Part shown: one piece after another, positions 47,277-57,261 of the stretch
Position numbering within the stretch: position 1 is the first letter of the stretch
Layout: every line of letters begins with the position of its first letter
Assembly (NCBI GenBank): GCA_947464135.1
Contig: CANHVK010000004.1
Coordinates: 1-61,597 of the forward strand
Length of the DNA: 61,597 nt
DNA from: Flavobacteriia bacterium
Lineage (GTDB): Bacteria; Bacteroidota; Bacteroidia; Flavobacteriales_D; Crocinitomicaceae
Direction of reading: 5' to 3'
Position numbers and translations under genes: made by a program
Notes under the pieces: generated by a model
Databases searched by the model: none
What the model saw: only the letters and a program-made list of their open reading frames with translations
What the model was told of the DNA's origin: nothing

Positions 47277-50200
47277 ATGTTGAAGAAATTTAATTTAATT
47301 GTCTTAGGCTTACTTCTAACAGTAGGAGAAGTTTTTGCTCAAGAAGGCTCCGGTATTATTAAAGGTGTTGTTGTTGATGAATCTAAAGGTAATGCTCCTA
47401 TTTATGGTGCAATTGTTGTTTTGAAACAAAACGGAAATGAAAAGGGGAAACGAAAAACTCAAGACAAAGGTCAGTTTCGTTTTGATAACCTTTCTGCGGG
47501 AAAATATGAGATTATCGTAGGTTACGCTACTTATCCTAAATTGAATTTAACAGATATAGTTGTTAAAACTGAAGGAGTTGTTTTCCTTGGTGAATTAAAA
47601 GTTGGTCCTAAGAAAACTCAAACTGTTGTCATTAAAAAGAAACCGCCATTAATTAATCCTTCAGGTCCGTCTATTACATCTTATACTGCTGAAGATATGG
47701 AAAACATGGGTACGCGAAATCCGGAAGATGTCGTTGCTCAGTCTGCAGCTGTAACAAAGCAAGAAGGTGGTAGTGGAGTGAATATCAAAGGAAGTTCTAC
47801 TGATGGTAACTTAATTATGATGGATGGTGTTAAAGTCCGCGCAACTCCAAATTTACCTAAAGGTGCAATGCAAGAAATTTCAGTTATTACAGGAGGTGTT
47901 CCTGCTAATTATGGAGATGCTGTTGGAGGTGTAATTTCTATTACTACGAAAGGTCCAACCGCGTATTATTTTGGAGGAGCTGAATTTCAAACATCAGGTC
48001 TTTATTTTAGAGGTAAAGATCCTAGTGGTTATGATGACAAAGTTTATGGGTTAGATAAATATGGGTATAATTTATTTGAAGGTTTATTGTCTGGTCCACT
48101 TTGGATGAAAAAAGATTCAACTGGTAAAAAAACATCTCCAATTTTAGGATTTATGTTAACTGCAAACTATACTAGTCAGTTAGATAATTCACCCATAGCC
48201 TATGGAGGAGCCTACAGAGTTAAAAAAGATGTAAGAGATTTTTTATTAGCAAATCCCCTTCAAGTGAGACCTGATGGACAGGTTCCAGTTAGTAATGCGT
48301 TGTTTTTAACTAAGGATGATTTTGAACAAAATCCTTGGAGAATGAATGCTGCATCTGCAGCTTTGTCTGGTACTGCTAAAATTTCTGTAAAGCTTCCAAA
48401 AAACATGAATTTAGTTTTTGGTGGGAACTTTTCCTATTCTTATGGAAAAGCGTATTCTAGAAACTCATCGTTGTTGAATTTTACGAATAACGGTGATTAC
48501 AACAGTAGAAGTTTAAATACATATGTTCGTTTATCTCAATATTTTAGTGCAAAAGAATCAAAGGAAGGAGTTAGACCACTCATTCAATCTGCAGGTTATA
48601 ATTTAATGATTGATTATTCAAATAGTGGTGGACAAACTTACGATGAAAGATACAAATTTGATGCTTTTAATTATGGTCATATTGGAACTTTTACTACTAC
48701 TAGGACGCCGACTTATGCATATGACTTACCAAATTCAACAGCTTTTTTAAATGGGTATAGAGATATCTCTGTTGACTTTGTACCAAATCCTAATAATATG
48801 GAATTAGCAGCTACTACTATCCAATATTATAATATGTATAAGGGACAACCTGAAGGTCATTTTGAAAATATTACGCAACTCCAATCTGGAAATGCTTTGA
48901 TAAATGGTACCTTGCCTCAAGATGTATATGGTCTTTGGGGAAATTTAGGTACTCCTTACACTTCTATGAGTAAAACAAACTTAGAGCAGTTCCGTGTGAC
49001 TGGTTCTGGTAATGCAATTATTGGAGAACATGCTCTTACAATTGGTTTTGAATATGAAAAAAGATGGGATAGAAGTTGGTCTGTAAATCCAATATCTCTA
49101 TGGACATTAGCAAGATTAAAAGCTAATTCACATATTAATCCAGTTGGTACTGAAGTTGAAAAAATCGAGGTATTAAATGGGATTAATAAAATAACATATA
49201 AACCTATTAATGCATCTTTTGCTGCTTCAAATAATGGAGTGTTTGGAGGAGAAAAGAACCTTGATGTTCAGTCATTTTTTGATTATAATTTAAGAAATAA
49301 ATTAAACCTTTCTGGTGGAGGAGCTAACAGTTCACATATTGATGTCTTGAGTTTAAATCCATCTTTACTTTCTGTTGATATGTTTTCACAAGACGAATTA
49401 TTAAATAATGGTAATTCATATATTGCTTATTATGGTTATGACCTTGCTGGAAATAAAGTGTCAGGTAGTACTTCTATTCAAGATTATTTTACTGCTTTTG
49501 ATAAAAATAATAACTACAAGCGTTTTGTAGGAGCTTATCAACCAATATATGTTGCTGGTTATATCATGGATAAGTTTGCAGTAAATAATCTAGTTTTTAA
49601 TGTTGGTGTTCGTGTGGATGTTTTTGATGCAAACCAACCTGTATTAAAAGATCCATATTTATTATATCAATCAAGAACAGCAGGTGAAGTTCGCAACTTA
49701 ATTAAAGAAAATCCTCAAACATACTCTTGGGCTGTTGTACCTGCTTCCGTTGATGATAACTCAATTGTTTATGTTGATGATTTAAATAATCCAACACAAA
49801 TTAATGGATTTAGATCAGGATCGCAATGGTATTTAGCAAATGGAAATCCTACTGAAAAATCTAGTGAAATTAGAGGTCCTGGTGGAATTACTCCTTGGTT
49901 ATTAGATCCTACTGATAAGGAAAAAAATAATGTTAAATCAGACGCTTTTAAAAATTATACACCTCAGGTTAATGTAATGCCACGTTTAGCTTTTTCATTC
50001 CCTATTGCAGAAAAAGCAGCATTCACTGCTCATTATGATATCCTAACAATTAGACCAAATAATAGTATCACCAGATTTGATCCTACCGACTACCAATTTC
50101 TATCTTCTACATCAACTCCTACTATAAGTAATCCAGGATTGAAACCTAAACAAACAATTGATTATGAAGTAGGTTTTCAACAAGAGTTGTCAGAAAATTC

Positions 50201-51026
50201 AGCATTAAAAATTGCTGGATTCTATAGAGAGCAAAGAAACGACATTCAATTAGTTAGAATTATAGATGCTTATCCTAGCTCTTATTCTACTTATGGTAAT
50301 ATTGACTTTGGTACAGTTAAAGGGATGACATTATCCTATGATTTGAGACGTGTTAATAATTTAAGAATGACAGCAAATTATACTTTGCAATTTGCTGAAG
50401 GAACAGGTGCAAATTCTTCTATTACACAAAATGTAACTAGTATCGGTTACAATTTTAGATATATTTTCCCTTACAGTTATGACATTAGACATCAGTTAAA
50501 TATAGTTGCTGACTATAGATATGATGTTAAACCTGGTAAAAAATACGAAGGCCCAATGATTGGTAATTTTGAATTATTAAAGAATACAGGATTGAATCTT
50601 ACTACAAATATTTATTCTGGTTCTCCTTATACTGCTCAGGGTGGCCCTGCGACTACTCAATATGTGGGTATGACTGGTACTGTTAATGGTTCTCGTTTAC
50701 CATGGACTTATAGATTAGATTTAGTTTTAGATAGGAATTTTGTAAAAGAAATTAAAAAATCAGAAAATGAAGAGCCAACTAGATTAAATATAAATGTATA
50801 TATAAGAGCTACAAACTTATTCAATCAATTAAATTTATTAGGAGTATATCCAGGTACTGGTAGTTGGAAAGATGATGGTTTTTTAGCTGCTGCTCAAAAT
50901 CAAAATGCTATTCAAAATCAGTTAAATGTTAAGTCATATATTGATTACTATACTATGGCTATACAAAATCCTGGAAATTTGAGTGCTCCAAGAACGGTTA
51001 GATTAGGAGTGAGAGTTGATTTTTAA
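47277..51026 (+). CDS. TonB-dependent outer-membrane receptor, large form
   Basis: A 1249-residue receptor. Signal peptide about 1-21 (VGEVFAQ), a carboxypeptidase-regulatory-like domain (about 25-110, GIIKGVVVDESKGNAPIYGA), a plug domain (about 125-230, with DVVAQSAAVTKQEGG and GGVPANYGDAVGGVISITTKG) and a long beta-barrel to the C-terminal RLGVRVDF with terminal Phe. It is longer than typical (~800-1000) because of extended extracellular loops. It precedes a 1395-aa secreted protein and a PorV-like barrel with gaps of about 22 bases each, so the three are probably one operon. Substrate unknown. Confidence 0.9.
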   Translation: MLKKFNLIVLGLLLTVGEVFAQEGSGIIKGVVVDESKGNAPIYGAIVVLKQNGNEKGKRKTQDKGQFRFDNLSAGKYEIIVGYATYPKLNLTDIVVKTEGVVFLGELKVGPKKTQTVVIKKKPPLINPSGPSITSYTAEDMENMGTRNPEDVVAQSAAVTKQEGGSGVNIKGSSTDGNLIMMDGVKVRATPNLPKGAMQEISVITGGVPANYGDAVGGVISITTKGPTAYYFGGAEFQTSGLYFRGKDPSGYDDKVYGLDKYGYNLFEGLLSGPLWMKKDSTGKKTSPILGFMLTANYTSQLDNSPIAYGGAYRVKKDVRDFLLANPLQVRPDGQVPVSNALFLTKDDFEQNPWRMNAASAALSGTAKISVKLPKNMNLVFGGNFSYSYGKAYSRNSSLLNFTNNGDYNSRSLNTYVRLSQYFSAKESKEGVRPLIQSAGYNLMIDYSNSGGQTYDERYKFDAFNYGHIGTFTTTRTPTYAYDLPNSTAFLNGYRDISVDFVPNPNNMELAATTIQYYNMYKGQPEGHFENITQLQSGNALINGTLPQDVYGLWGNLGTPYTSMSKTNLEQFRVTGSGNAIIGEHALTIGFEYEKRWDRSWSVNPISLWTLARLKANSHINPVGTEVEKIEVLNGINKITYKPINASFAASNNGVFGGEKNLDVQSFFDYNLRNKLNLSGGGANSSHIDVLSLNPSLLSVDMFSQDELLNNGNSYIAYYGYDLAGNKVSGSTSIQDYFTAFDKNNNYKRFVGAYQPIYVAGYIMDKFAVNNLVFNVGVRVDVFDANQPVLKDPYLLYQSRTAGEVRNLIKENPQTYSWAVVPASVDDNSIVYVDDLNNPTQINGFRSGSQWYLANGNPTEKSSEIRGPGGITPWLLDPTDKEKNNVKSDAFKNYTPQVNVMPRLAFSFPIAEKAAFTAHYDILTIRPNNSITRFDPTDYQFLSSTSTPTISNPGLKPKQTIDYEVGFQQELSENSALKIAGFYREQRNDIQLVRIIDAYPSSYSTYGNIDFGTVKGMTLSYDLRRVNNLRMTANYTLQFAEGTGANSSITQNVTSIGYNFRYIFPYSYDIRHQLNIVADYRYDVKPGKKYEGPMIGNFELLKNTGLNLTTNIYSGSPYTAQGGPATTQYVGMTGTVNGSRLPWTYRLDLVLDRNFVKEIKKSENEEPTRLNINVYIRATNLFNQLNLLGVYPGTGSWKDDGFLAAAQNQNAIQNQLNVKSYIDYYTMAIQNPGNLSAPRTVRLGVRVDF

Positions 51027-51048
51027 TTATAATTTACAATAGAAAGTT

Positions 51049-54000
51049 ATGAAATATTTAATTTTAGCTGTAACATTTGTTTTTTATGTCGTGGGGTTAT
51101 CTTACAACCATGATAAAATAGTTGTTTCACAAGATAAAATTTTGAAGGCTAGTTGTGCACCTAGTAACACACGTTTGCAGTTTCAGTACAATGATGTTTC
51201 TGCTTTAATGGAACCTGCTGGATTAATGTTTCTTGATAGAGCAAATGGAAAAGGTTTTTATGAAGTACCTGCTGGTTCAGGATCATCTGCAATTTATGCA
51301 GCTTCACTTTGGATGGGGGGTGTTGACGTAAATGACCAGTTGAAAATTGCGGCTCAAAAATTTAGAGCAGCAGGTAACGATTTTTGGACTGGACCTTTAA
51401 CAACAAAGGATGGATTTGCTGGTGACTATGATCCTTCTAAACCTGTTGGTGATGGTGCTATACACAGCTATGGAGATGGAAATGTCTCTGCAGAAACATG
51501 TAAGGCATTTGATCGCTTTTTTACTATTCGAAAATCTGAAGTAATTCAATTTATTACATGGTTTGAATGTAAATCTAAAAACGAAGCAAATTGTACTTCC
51601 CCTTCAAATGAAATACTAAATCGTATATATGCATGGCCAGCTCATGGTGATGTTTCTTTGTATCAAGATTATTATTTGGCACCTTTTAAAGATGTAGATA
51701 ATGATGGTAAATATGATCCGCTTAAAGGAGATTATCCTTGGTATGATGATATTTTAGGTAGAGATGATATTAAATGTGGATCTGATAGAAGAATTTCTTT
51801 ATTTGGGGATGAAACTCATTGGTGGGTATTCAATGATAAAGGAAACATACATACTGAAACAAATGGTGAGCCTATTGGTATGGAAATTCGTGCACAAGCA
51901 TTTGCTTTTGCTACATCTGATGAAGTAAATAAAATGACATTCTATAACTATGAAATGATTAACCGTGGTACCCAAACACTTTATAAAACTTATTTTGCAC
52001 AATATGTAGATAGTGATTTAGGTGGTGCACCAGATGATTTTGTAGGATGTGATGTTACTAGAGGTTTAGGATATTGTTATAATGGTGATCCTACAGATGA
52101 AGATTATAGAAATCAAAAAGGATATGGAATTAATCCGCCTGCAGTTGGAGTAGACTTTTTTGAAGGTCCATATCAGGATGCTGATGGTAAAGATAATATT
52201 GGTCCTAAATATGTAAATAAAGCTTGGGTAATTCCTTCAGTTCTTGATGCTATTGCTGATAACGGTATAGTATATGGTGGATTAGGTATTGGTTACGGTG
52301 ATGGTATTATTGATAATGAACGTTATGGTATGAAGCGATTTACTTATTATACAGGTGGTGCGGCTAATAATCAAAGTGATCCAACATTTGCGCCACAATA
52401 TTATAACTATATGAGTGGTAAATGGAGATATGGAGATGATATGGTTTATGGTGGTACTGGCTTCCCGTTGAGTAAGGGGGCGACTAATATTCATTCTGAT
52501 CACATGTTTCCTGGTGATTCAGATACTTTAAATTGGTCTACAGCTGGTACAAATCCTGGTTCAAAAAAATGGGATGAAAAATCTAGTGGTAATACTCCTG
52601 GTGATAGAAGATTTGTTCAATCCGCTGGTCCATTTACATTAAGACCTGGTGCAGTTAATAATATTACTGTTGGTATAGTTTGGGCAAGAAGTTCCGAAGG
52701 TGATGGTTCAGTAGCTGCTCTTAAACGTGCAGATACTAAAGCACAAAATTTATTTGATAACTGTTTTAAAATATTAGAGCCACCTAGTGCACCAAAACTT
52801 GATATACAAGAATTGGATAAAGCTTTTATTTTGACTTTATCTAATCCTAAAACATCAAATAATTTTGGTGAGCAATACGAAGAAGATGATAAAAATATAG
52901 ATCCTTTGTATTCTGATAAAAAATACAGATTTGAAGGATATTTAATTTATCAATTAAAAACCAAAGATGTTAAAGTTGATGAACTTGAAAATTCTGATAA
53001 AGCAGCTTTAGTTGCTAGATGTGACATTAAAAATGGAATAAATAGGATTGTAAATTTTGAATATGATGAAGAACTTGGGTTTGCTACTCCTGTAGAGAAA
53101 GTTGATAAGTCTGGAGATCAAGGTATAAAACATTCCTTTTTAATTAAAGAAGATAAGTTTTCTAAATCAAGAACTTTAGTAAATAATAAAACATATTATT
53201 ACGTTGCTGTTGCTTACGCTTACAACAATTATAAAATGTATGTTCCTGACGAACCAACATCATTGGATGGACAAAAAACTCCATTTATTCGTTCTAGAAA
53301 TTCATATGATGGAAGTACAATTAAAGTTAGTTCTGCAATACCGCATATCACTATTGTTGAAGATAAAATTATCAATACAAATTATGGTTCAACTCCTTCT
53401 ATTAAAAGAATTGATGGTAAAGGTAATGGAAATAGATGGTTAGAATTAACTGATAAATCTAGACAAGAAATTGTTACTAACGGTTTTTCTAAAGTTGTAG
53501 AATATAAACAAGGGAAAGGTCCATTAAATGTTAAAGTTATTGATCCTTTGAATGTAACATCTGGATACTATGTTTGTAAATTTAATGGATACATACGAGA
53601 TACTTCTAAGACTTTTTCCAATTTTGATGGATCTAATGTTGATAAGAGTTTGTGGACAGTTTATAAATATAATAAAGAGGGTGGAGTTTTAATGGATAGT
53701 GTAACTTCAGATTTAACAATTGCTTCTGATAATGAGCAAATAATCCCTAAATGGGGTATATCTATAAATATTTATCAATATCCTTATTACTTTGCTACAG
53801 ATACTTATTTTCAAGAATATTTAAGATATACAGATCCTATCTCACCAACTGTTTCTGATGTTTCCATTTTGTATAAAGATTCTACTAAAAAGTGGTTAAA
53901 TTTTATTACTGATGAAGATACATATGAGCCTACAAATTGGATAAGATCTGGGGATTACACTCCACTACAAGCTGAAAATAAACCAAGTTTAGGTTGGAAT

Positions 54001-55236
54001 AATCCTTTCTTATTTCCTGATGAAAAAGGGTTAGATCCAGATAAAAAATATACTAAATTACTAAATGGTGGAATTGCACCGCACTGTTTAGTTGGTTATC
54101 AGTCTGATTACATGCCGCTTGCATATCCTTCTTTTCTCCCTAAATCGCAAATTTCATCTGCTAGACAATATTCTAGTATTTCTAGATTAAATAGTATTGA
54201 TGTCATATTAACTTCAGATACAACTTTATGGACTAGATGTCCTGTAATTGAGTTAGGAAGAAATAAAATGCTAAATGAAGGGGGGGCTGAAGCTGGTACT
54301 TTAAGAAGGGGTAAAAGTGTTGATAAAAAAGGTAATAGGTTAAAAGATTCTGTTGGCATGGGATGGTTTCCTGGGTATGCTATTGATATTGAATCAGGAA
54401 TGAGATTACACATGGCTTTTGGTGAAAATTCTAGTCTTGTTATCGATAACGGTAGAGATATGATTTGGAATCCAACTTCTACTATTTATGATGGAAACTC
54501 TCAACCGCACATGGGTGGACAGCATCCTATATATATATTTGGTTATAATGTTCACGGTTACAGAGATGATTTGTCAAGAAACTGTCCATATTATGATGGT
54601 AAAAATAATTGGGTTTATGAAAATTTAGCTCTTTATAATTCACCACAAAATTATGATAGGTATTTTGATGTATATCATAGTCTTCAATGGATTTTGAACC
54701 CTGTATTATCTCAAAAGCAAATACTACTATCTACAGATGTGACTTTAAAAGTTAGAGTCAATAAAGAGTACTCTGATTTTAAAGCTACAGACCTTAATGA
54801 TAGTAAACCAATGTATGCTTGGTCTATGGATAATCTTGCTACACAGATAGCAAGTCAGGATACTAAGAAAGAAGCTTTGTCATTGATAAATGTGGTTCCT
54901 AATCCATATTATGCTTATTCTGCTTATGAAGCTACATCTAATATTGAACGTTCTCAATTTGATACTAGAGTAAAAATAACTAACTTACCTAGAAAATGTG
55001 ATATCAAAATTTACAATTTATCAGGTAAATTAATTAAATCTTTTAAGATTGATGTATCTGCTGGTTATGATGAAAATCAAAGACAAGTAACTTCTATTGA
55101 TTGGGATTTAAAAAATTCTCAAGGAATACCTATTTCTGGAGGAGTATATTTAATTCATGTTGAAGTTCCAGGTGTGGGTGAAACTATACTTAAGTTTTTT
55201 GGTGGAATGCGTCAACCTGATTTAGAGAATATTTAA
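51049..55236 (+). CDS. Giant secreted protein with T9SS-like C-terminal domain
   Basis: A 1395-residue secreted protein with a signal peptide (about 1-17). Aspartate-rich loops such as DVDNDGKYD (from residue 215) look like calcium-binding turns. The mature part is rich in aromatic, Gly and Asp residues and beta structure. The last ~110 residues (NVVPNPYYAYSAYE, VKITNLPRKCDIKIYNLSGK, SGGVYLIHV) resemble a T9SS type A or FlgD-Ig-like sorting domain, followed by an unusual ~15-residue extension ending DLENI. No catalytic signature was recognised. It sits between a TonB receptor and a PorV-like protein, whose family member PorV is a T9SS outer-membrane shuttle, so surface delivery by T9SS is likely. 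Confidence 0.75.
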   Translation: MKYLILAVTFVFYVVGLSYNHDKIVVSQDKILKASCAPSNTRLQFQYNDVSALMEPAGLMFLDRANGKGFYEVPAGSGSSAIYAASLWMGGVDVNDQLKIAAQKFRAAGNDFWTGPLTTKDGFAGDYDPSKPVGDGAIHSYGDGNVSAETCKAFDRFFTIRKSEVIQFITWFECKSKNEANCTSPSNEILNRIYAWPAHGDVSLYQDYYLAPFKDVDNDGKYDPLKGDYPWYDDILGRDDIKCGSDRRISLFGDETHWWVFNDKGNIHTETNGEPIGMEIRAQAFAFATSDEVNKMTFYNYEMINRGTQTLYKTYFAQYVDSDLGGAPDDFVGCDVTRGLGYCYNGDPTDEDYRNQKGYGINPPAVGVDFFEGPYQDADGKDNIGPKYVNKAWVIPSVLDAIADNGIVYGGLGIGYGDGIIDNERYGMKRFTYYTGGAANNQSDPTFAPQYYNYMSGKWRYGDDMVYGGTGFPLSKGATNIHSDHMFPGDSDTLNWSTAGTNPGSKKWDEKSSGNTPGDRRFVQSAGPFTLRPGAVNNITVGIVWARSSEGDGSVAALKRADTKAQNLFDNCFKILEPPSAPKLDIQELDKAFILTLSNPKTSNNFGEQYEEDDKNIDPLYSDKKYRFEGYLIYQLKTKDVKVDELENSDKAALVARCDIKNGINRIVNFEYDEELGFATPVEKVDKSGDQGIKHSFLIKEDKFSKSRTLVNNKTYYYVAVAYAYNNYKMYVPDEPTSLDGQKTPFIRSRNSYDGSTIKVSSAIPHITIVEDKIINTNYGSTPSIKRIDGKGNGNRWLELTDKSRQEIVTNGFSKVVEYKQGKGPLNVKVIDPLNVTSGYYVCKFNGYIRDTSKTFSNFDGSNVDKSLWTVYKYNKEGGVLMDSVTSDLTIASDNEQIIPKWGISINIYQYPYYFATDTYFQEYLRYTDPISPTVSDVSILYKDSTKKWLNFITDEDTYEPTNWIRSGDYTPLQAENKPSLGWNNPFLFPDEKGLDPDKKYTKLLNGGIAPHCLVGYQSDYMPLAYPSFLPKSQISSARQYSSISRLNSIDVILTSDTTLWTRCPVIELGRNKMLNEGGAEAGTLRRGKSVDKKGNRLKDSVGMGWFPGYAIDIESGMRLHMAFGENSSLVIDNGRDMIWNPTSTIYDGNSQPHMGGQHPIYIFGYNVHGYRDDLSRNCPYYDGKNNWVYENLALYNSPQNYDRYFDVYHSLQWILNPVLSQKQILLSTDVTLKVRVNKEYSDFKATDLNDSKPMYAWSMDNLATQIASQDTKKEALSLINVVPNPYYAYSAYEATSNIERSQFDTRVKITNLPRKCDIKIYNLSGKLIKSFKIDVSAGYDENQRQVTSIDWDLKNSQGIPISGGVYLIHVEVPGVGETILKFFGGMRQPDLENI

Positions 55237-55258
55237 TTTGATTTAAAAAGTAATTGTT

Positions 55259-56311
55259 ATGATTAATTTTAAAATAAAACCTTTAATTACCCTGTTTTTT
55301 ATTGTATTAGCAAATGTTTTACTTGCTGGTAATGAAGATAGGGTTGGTTCTGCTGGTGCTTCTCAATTATTGATTAATCCTTGGGCAAGAAGTATTGCTT
55401 TAGGTGATGCATCAGTTGCTTCAGTTACTGGTATTGAGTCATCATATATCAATATTGCCGGTTTGACATCAATTAAGAAGACTCAGATAAAGTTAAATCA
55501 CACAAATTGGCTATCTTCTGCTTCAATTGGATTTTATTCAGTAGGTTATGGTCAAAGATTGGATAGCACTAGTTTTATTTCAATTGCTGTTCAATCTATG
55601 AGTTTTGGAGACAATAATATAACAACTGTTGAAAATCCTGAAGGTGGCATCGGTGTTTTTTCACCAAAAACCAGTATTATTAATTTTGGTTACGCAAAAT
55701 TATTTACAAAGAATGTATCAGGAGGTTTAAATTTTAAACTTATTTCTGAATCAATTTCTAATCTTTCTTCTACTGGGATTGCTTTTGATGCTGGAATTAA
55801 ATATATCATGGATAATCAACGTCTTAAAATAGGTATTACTTTAAAGAATTTAGGACCAAAAATGAAGTATTCTGGTGATGGTTTAGCTACTCAAGTTACT
55901 TACAATTCAACTGAAAAAAATGCTACTCTTGAACAAAGATCTCAACCTTTTGAAGTTCCTTCGTTATTAAATATGGGCTTAGCTTATGACTTATTAAAAG
56001 ATTCTATACAGAGTCTTAATACTATGTTTTCATTTACAGCTAATTCTTTTTCTAATGATCAATATAGATTTGGTGTTGATTATGGTTTTAAATCTAAAAG
56101 TTTAGCCTTTAATATCAGAGCTGGATATGTTTATGAGAAAAATTTATTAAATTCTGTTACTAATACAAATGCTTTAACTGGTTTAACTTCTGGTTTCTCT
56201 ATGGATTTTAATGTTGGTAAAACAACAGCTATTGGTCTTGAATATGCGGTTAGAACATCAACTCCTTTTGGTTTAATCCATACATTCGGAACAACTATTG
56301 CAATTAAATAA
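55259..56311 (+). CDS. PorV/PorQ-family outer-membrane barrel protein
   Basis: A 350-residue protein with signal peptide (about 1-23, ending LLAG) and a FadL-like 14-strand barrel pattern: AGASQLLINPWARSIALGDA at the N-terminus, characteristic of PorV/PorQ/UPF0164, and a C-terminus GLIHTFGTTIAIK. In the type IX system PorV shuttles cargo proteins to the attachment complex. Here a PorV paralogue follows its likely cargo, the giant secreted protein, by 22 bases, so it may be a dedicated shuttle. Confidence 0.85.
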   Translation: MINFKIKPLITLFFIVLANVLLAGNEDRVGSAGASQLLINPWARSIALGDASVASVTGIESSYINIAGLTSIKKTQIKLNHTNWLSSASIGFYSVGYGQRLDSTSFISIAVQSMSFGDNNITTVENPEGGIGVFSPKTSIINFGYAKLFTKNVSGGLNFKLISESISNLSSTGIAFDAGIKYIMDNQRLKIGITLKNLGPKMKYSGDGLATQVTYNSTEKNATLEQRSQPFEVPSLLNMGLAYDLLKDSIQSLNTMFSFTANSFSNDQYRFGVDYGFKSKSLAFNIRAGYVYEKNLLNSVTNTNALTGLTSGFSMDFNVGKTTAIGLEYAVRTSTPFGLIHTFGTTIAIK

Positions 56312-56339
56312 ATTTTTTTAATTTTGTTTCTATTGTTTT

Positions 56340-56362
56340 AGAGAGTCACTATATGACTCTCT
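56340..56362 (+). terminator. Terminator after the PorV-like gene
   Basis: AGAGAGTCA (56340-56348) and TGACTCTCT (56354-56362) form a 9-bp perfect stem with a 5-base loop, followed by TCCTTTTT. It ends the TonB receptor-giant protein-PorV-like operon, 29 bases past its last stop. Confidence 0.8.
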
Positions 56363-56388
56363 TCCTTTTTAAATTCAAATAAATTATT

Positions 56389-56862
56389 ATGTCACAGGTT
56401 ACCTATTATACTGAGGAAGGTTTAAAAAAATTAAAGGATGAATTACATGAAATGAAAACTGTATTACGTCCCCAAATTTCCGATCAAATAGCAGAAGCTA
56501 GAGATAAAGGTGATTTATCTGAAAATGCTGAATATGATGCTGCTAAAGAAGCTCAAGGTCTATTAGAGATGAAAATTGCTAAACTTGAAGCTGTAATTGC
56601 TAATGCTAGAATTATAGATGAATCTACAATTGATACATCAAAAGTTTTTATCCTTTCAAGAGTTAAAATAAGAAATATTTCTAACAAATTAGAAATGGAA
56701 TATACGATTGTTGCAGAAAATGAAGCTGATTTAAAAGCGAAGAAGATATCTATTGATTCTCCTATTGGAAAAGGTTTACTAGGAAAGAAAATTGGTGAAG
56801 TCGCTGATGTTACTACGCCAAATGGTATAATTCAATTTGAAGTACTTGAAATTTCTAGATAA
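56389..56862 (+). CDS. greA: Transcription elongation factor GreA
   Basis: Stimulates RNA polymerase to cleave backtracked transcripts. The 157 residues show the N-terminal coiled-coil hairpin (about 1-75, EEGLKKLKDELHEM then DLSENAEYDAAKEAQG with the acidic tip residues DLSENAEY) and the C-terminal FKBP-like domain (SPIGKGLLGKKIGEVADVTTP). Normal length. HIT protein gene follows 3 bases later. Confidence 0.95.
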   Translation: MSQVTYYTEEGLKKLKDELHEMKTVLRPQISDQIAEARDKGDLSENAEYDAAKEAQGLLEMKIAKLEAVIANARIIDESTIDTSKVFILSRVKIRNISNKLEMEYTIVAENEADLKAKKISIDSPIGKGLLGKKIGEVADVTTPNGIIQFEVLEISR

Positions 56863-56865
56863 ATC

Positions 56866-57261
56866 ATGTCAACCATTTTTTCAAAAATAATTAATGGAGA
56901 TATTCCATGTTATAAAGTTTTAGAAAACAATAATTTTCTTGCTTTTTTAGATATTAATCCACTTGTTAAAGGACATGTTTTAGTAATTCCAAAAATTGAA
57001 ACAGATTATTTTTTTGATTTAGATGATGATTGTCTTTCAGAAATGATTTTATTTTCTAAAAAAGTTGCAATGAAGATCAAAGATGTTTTTCCTTGTAAAA
57101 AGATTGGAGTTTCTGTAATTGGACTTGAAGTTCCTCATGCCCATATTCATTTAATACCAATAAACAACATTAATGATATGAATTTTTCAAATCCAAAGTT
57201 AGTTTTATCGAATAATGAGTTACAAGATATTTCTAATATATTTTTAAATCATAATAACTAG
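56866..57261 (+). CDS. HIT-family nucleotide hydrolase/transferase
   Basis: A 131-residue HIT protein. The histidine triad is H91-A-H93-I-H95 in VPHAHIHL, and the N-terminal IFSKIINGDIPCYKV and KGHVLVIPK match the Hint/PKCI branch. It hydrolyses aminoacyl- or adenosine-phosphoramidates. It starts 3 bases after greA, so it is co-transcribed with it. It overlaps the opposite-strand acyltransferase gene by 4 bases. Confidence 0.93.
   Translation: MSTIFSKIINGDIPCYKVLENNNFLAFLDINPLVKGHVLVIPKIETDYFFDLDDDCLSEMILFSKKVAMKIKDVFPCKKIGVSVIGLEVPHAHIHLIPINNINDMNFSNPKLVLSNNELQDISNIFLNHNN

Noticed and set aside
53204-53443. A 79-aa ORF inside the giant secreted protein gene, other frame
   Set aside because: Shadow frame with Leu/Ile-biased composition and no ribosome-binding context.
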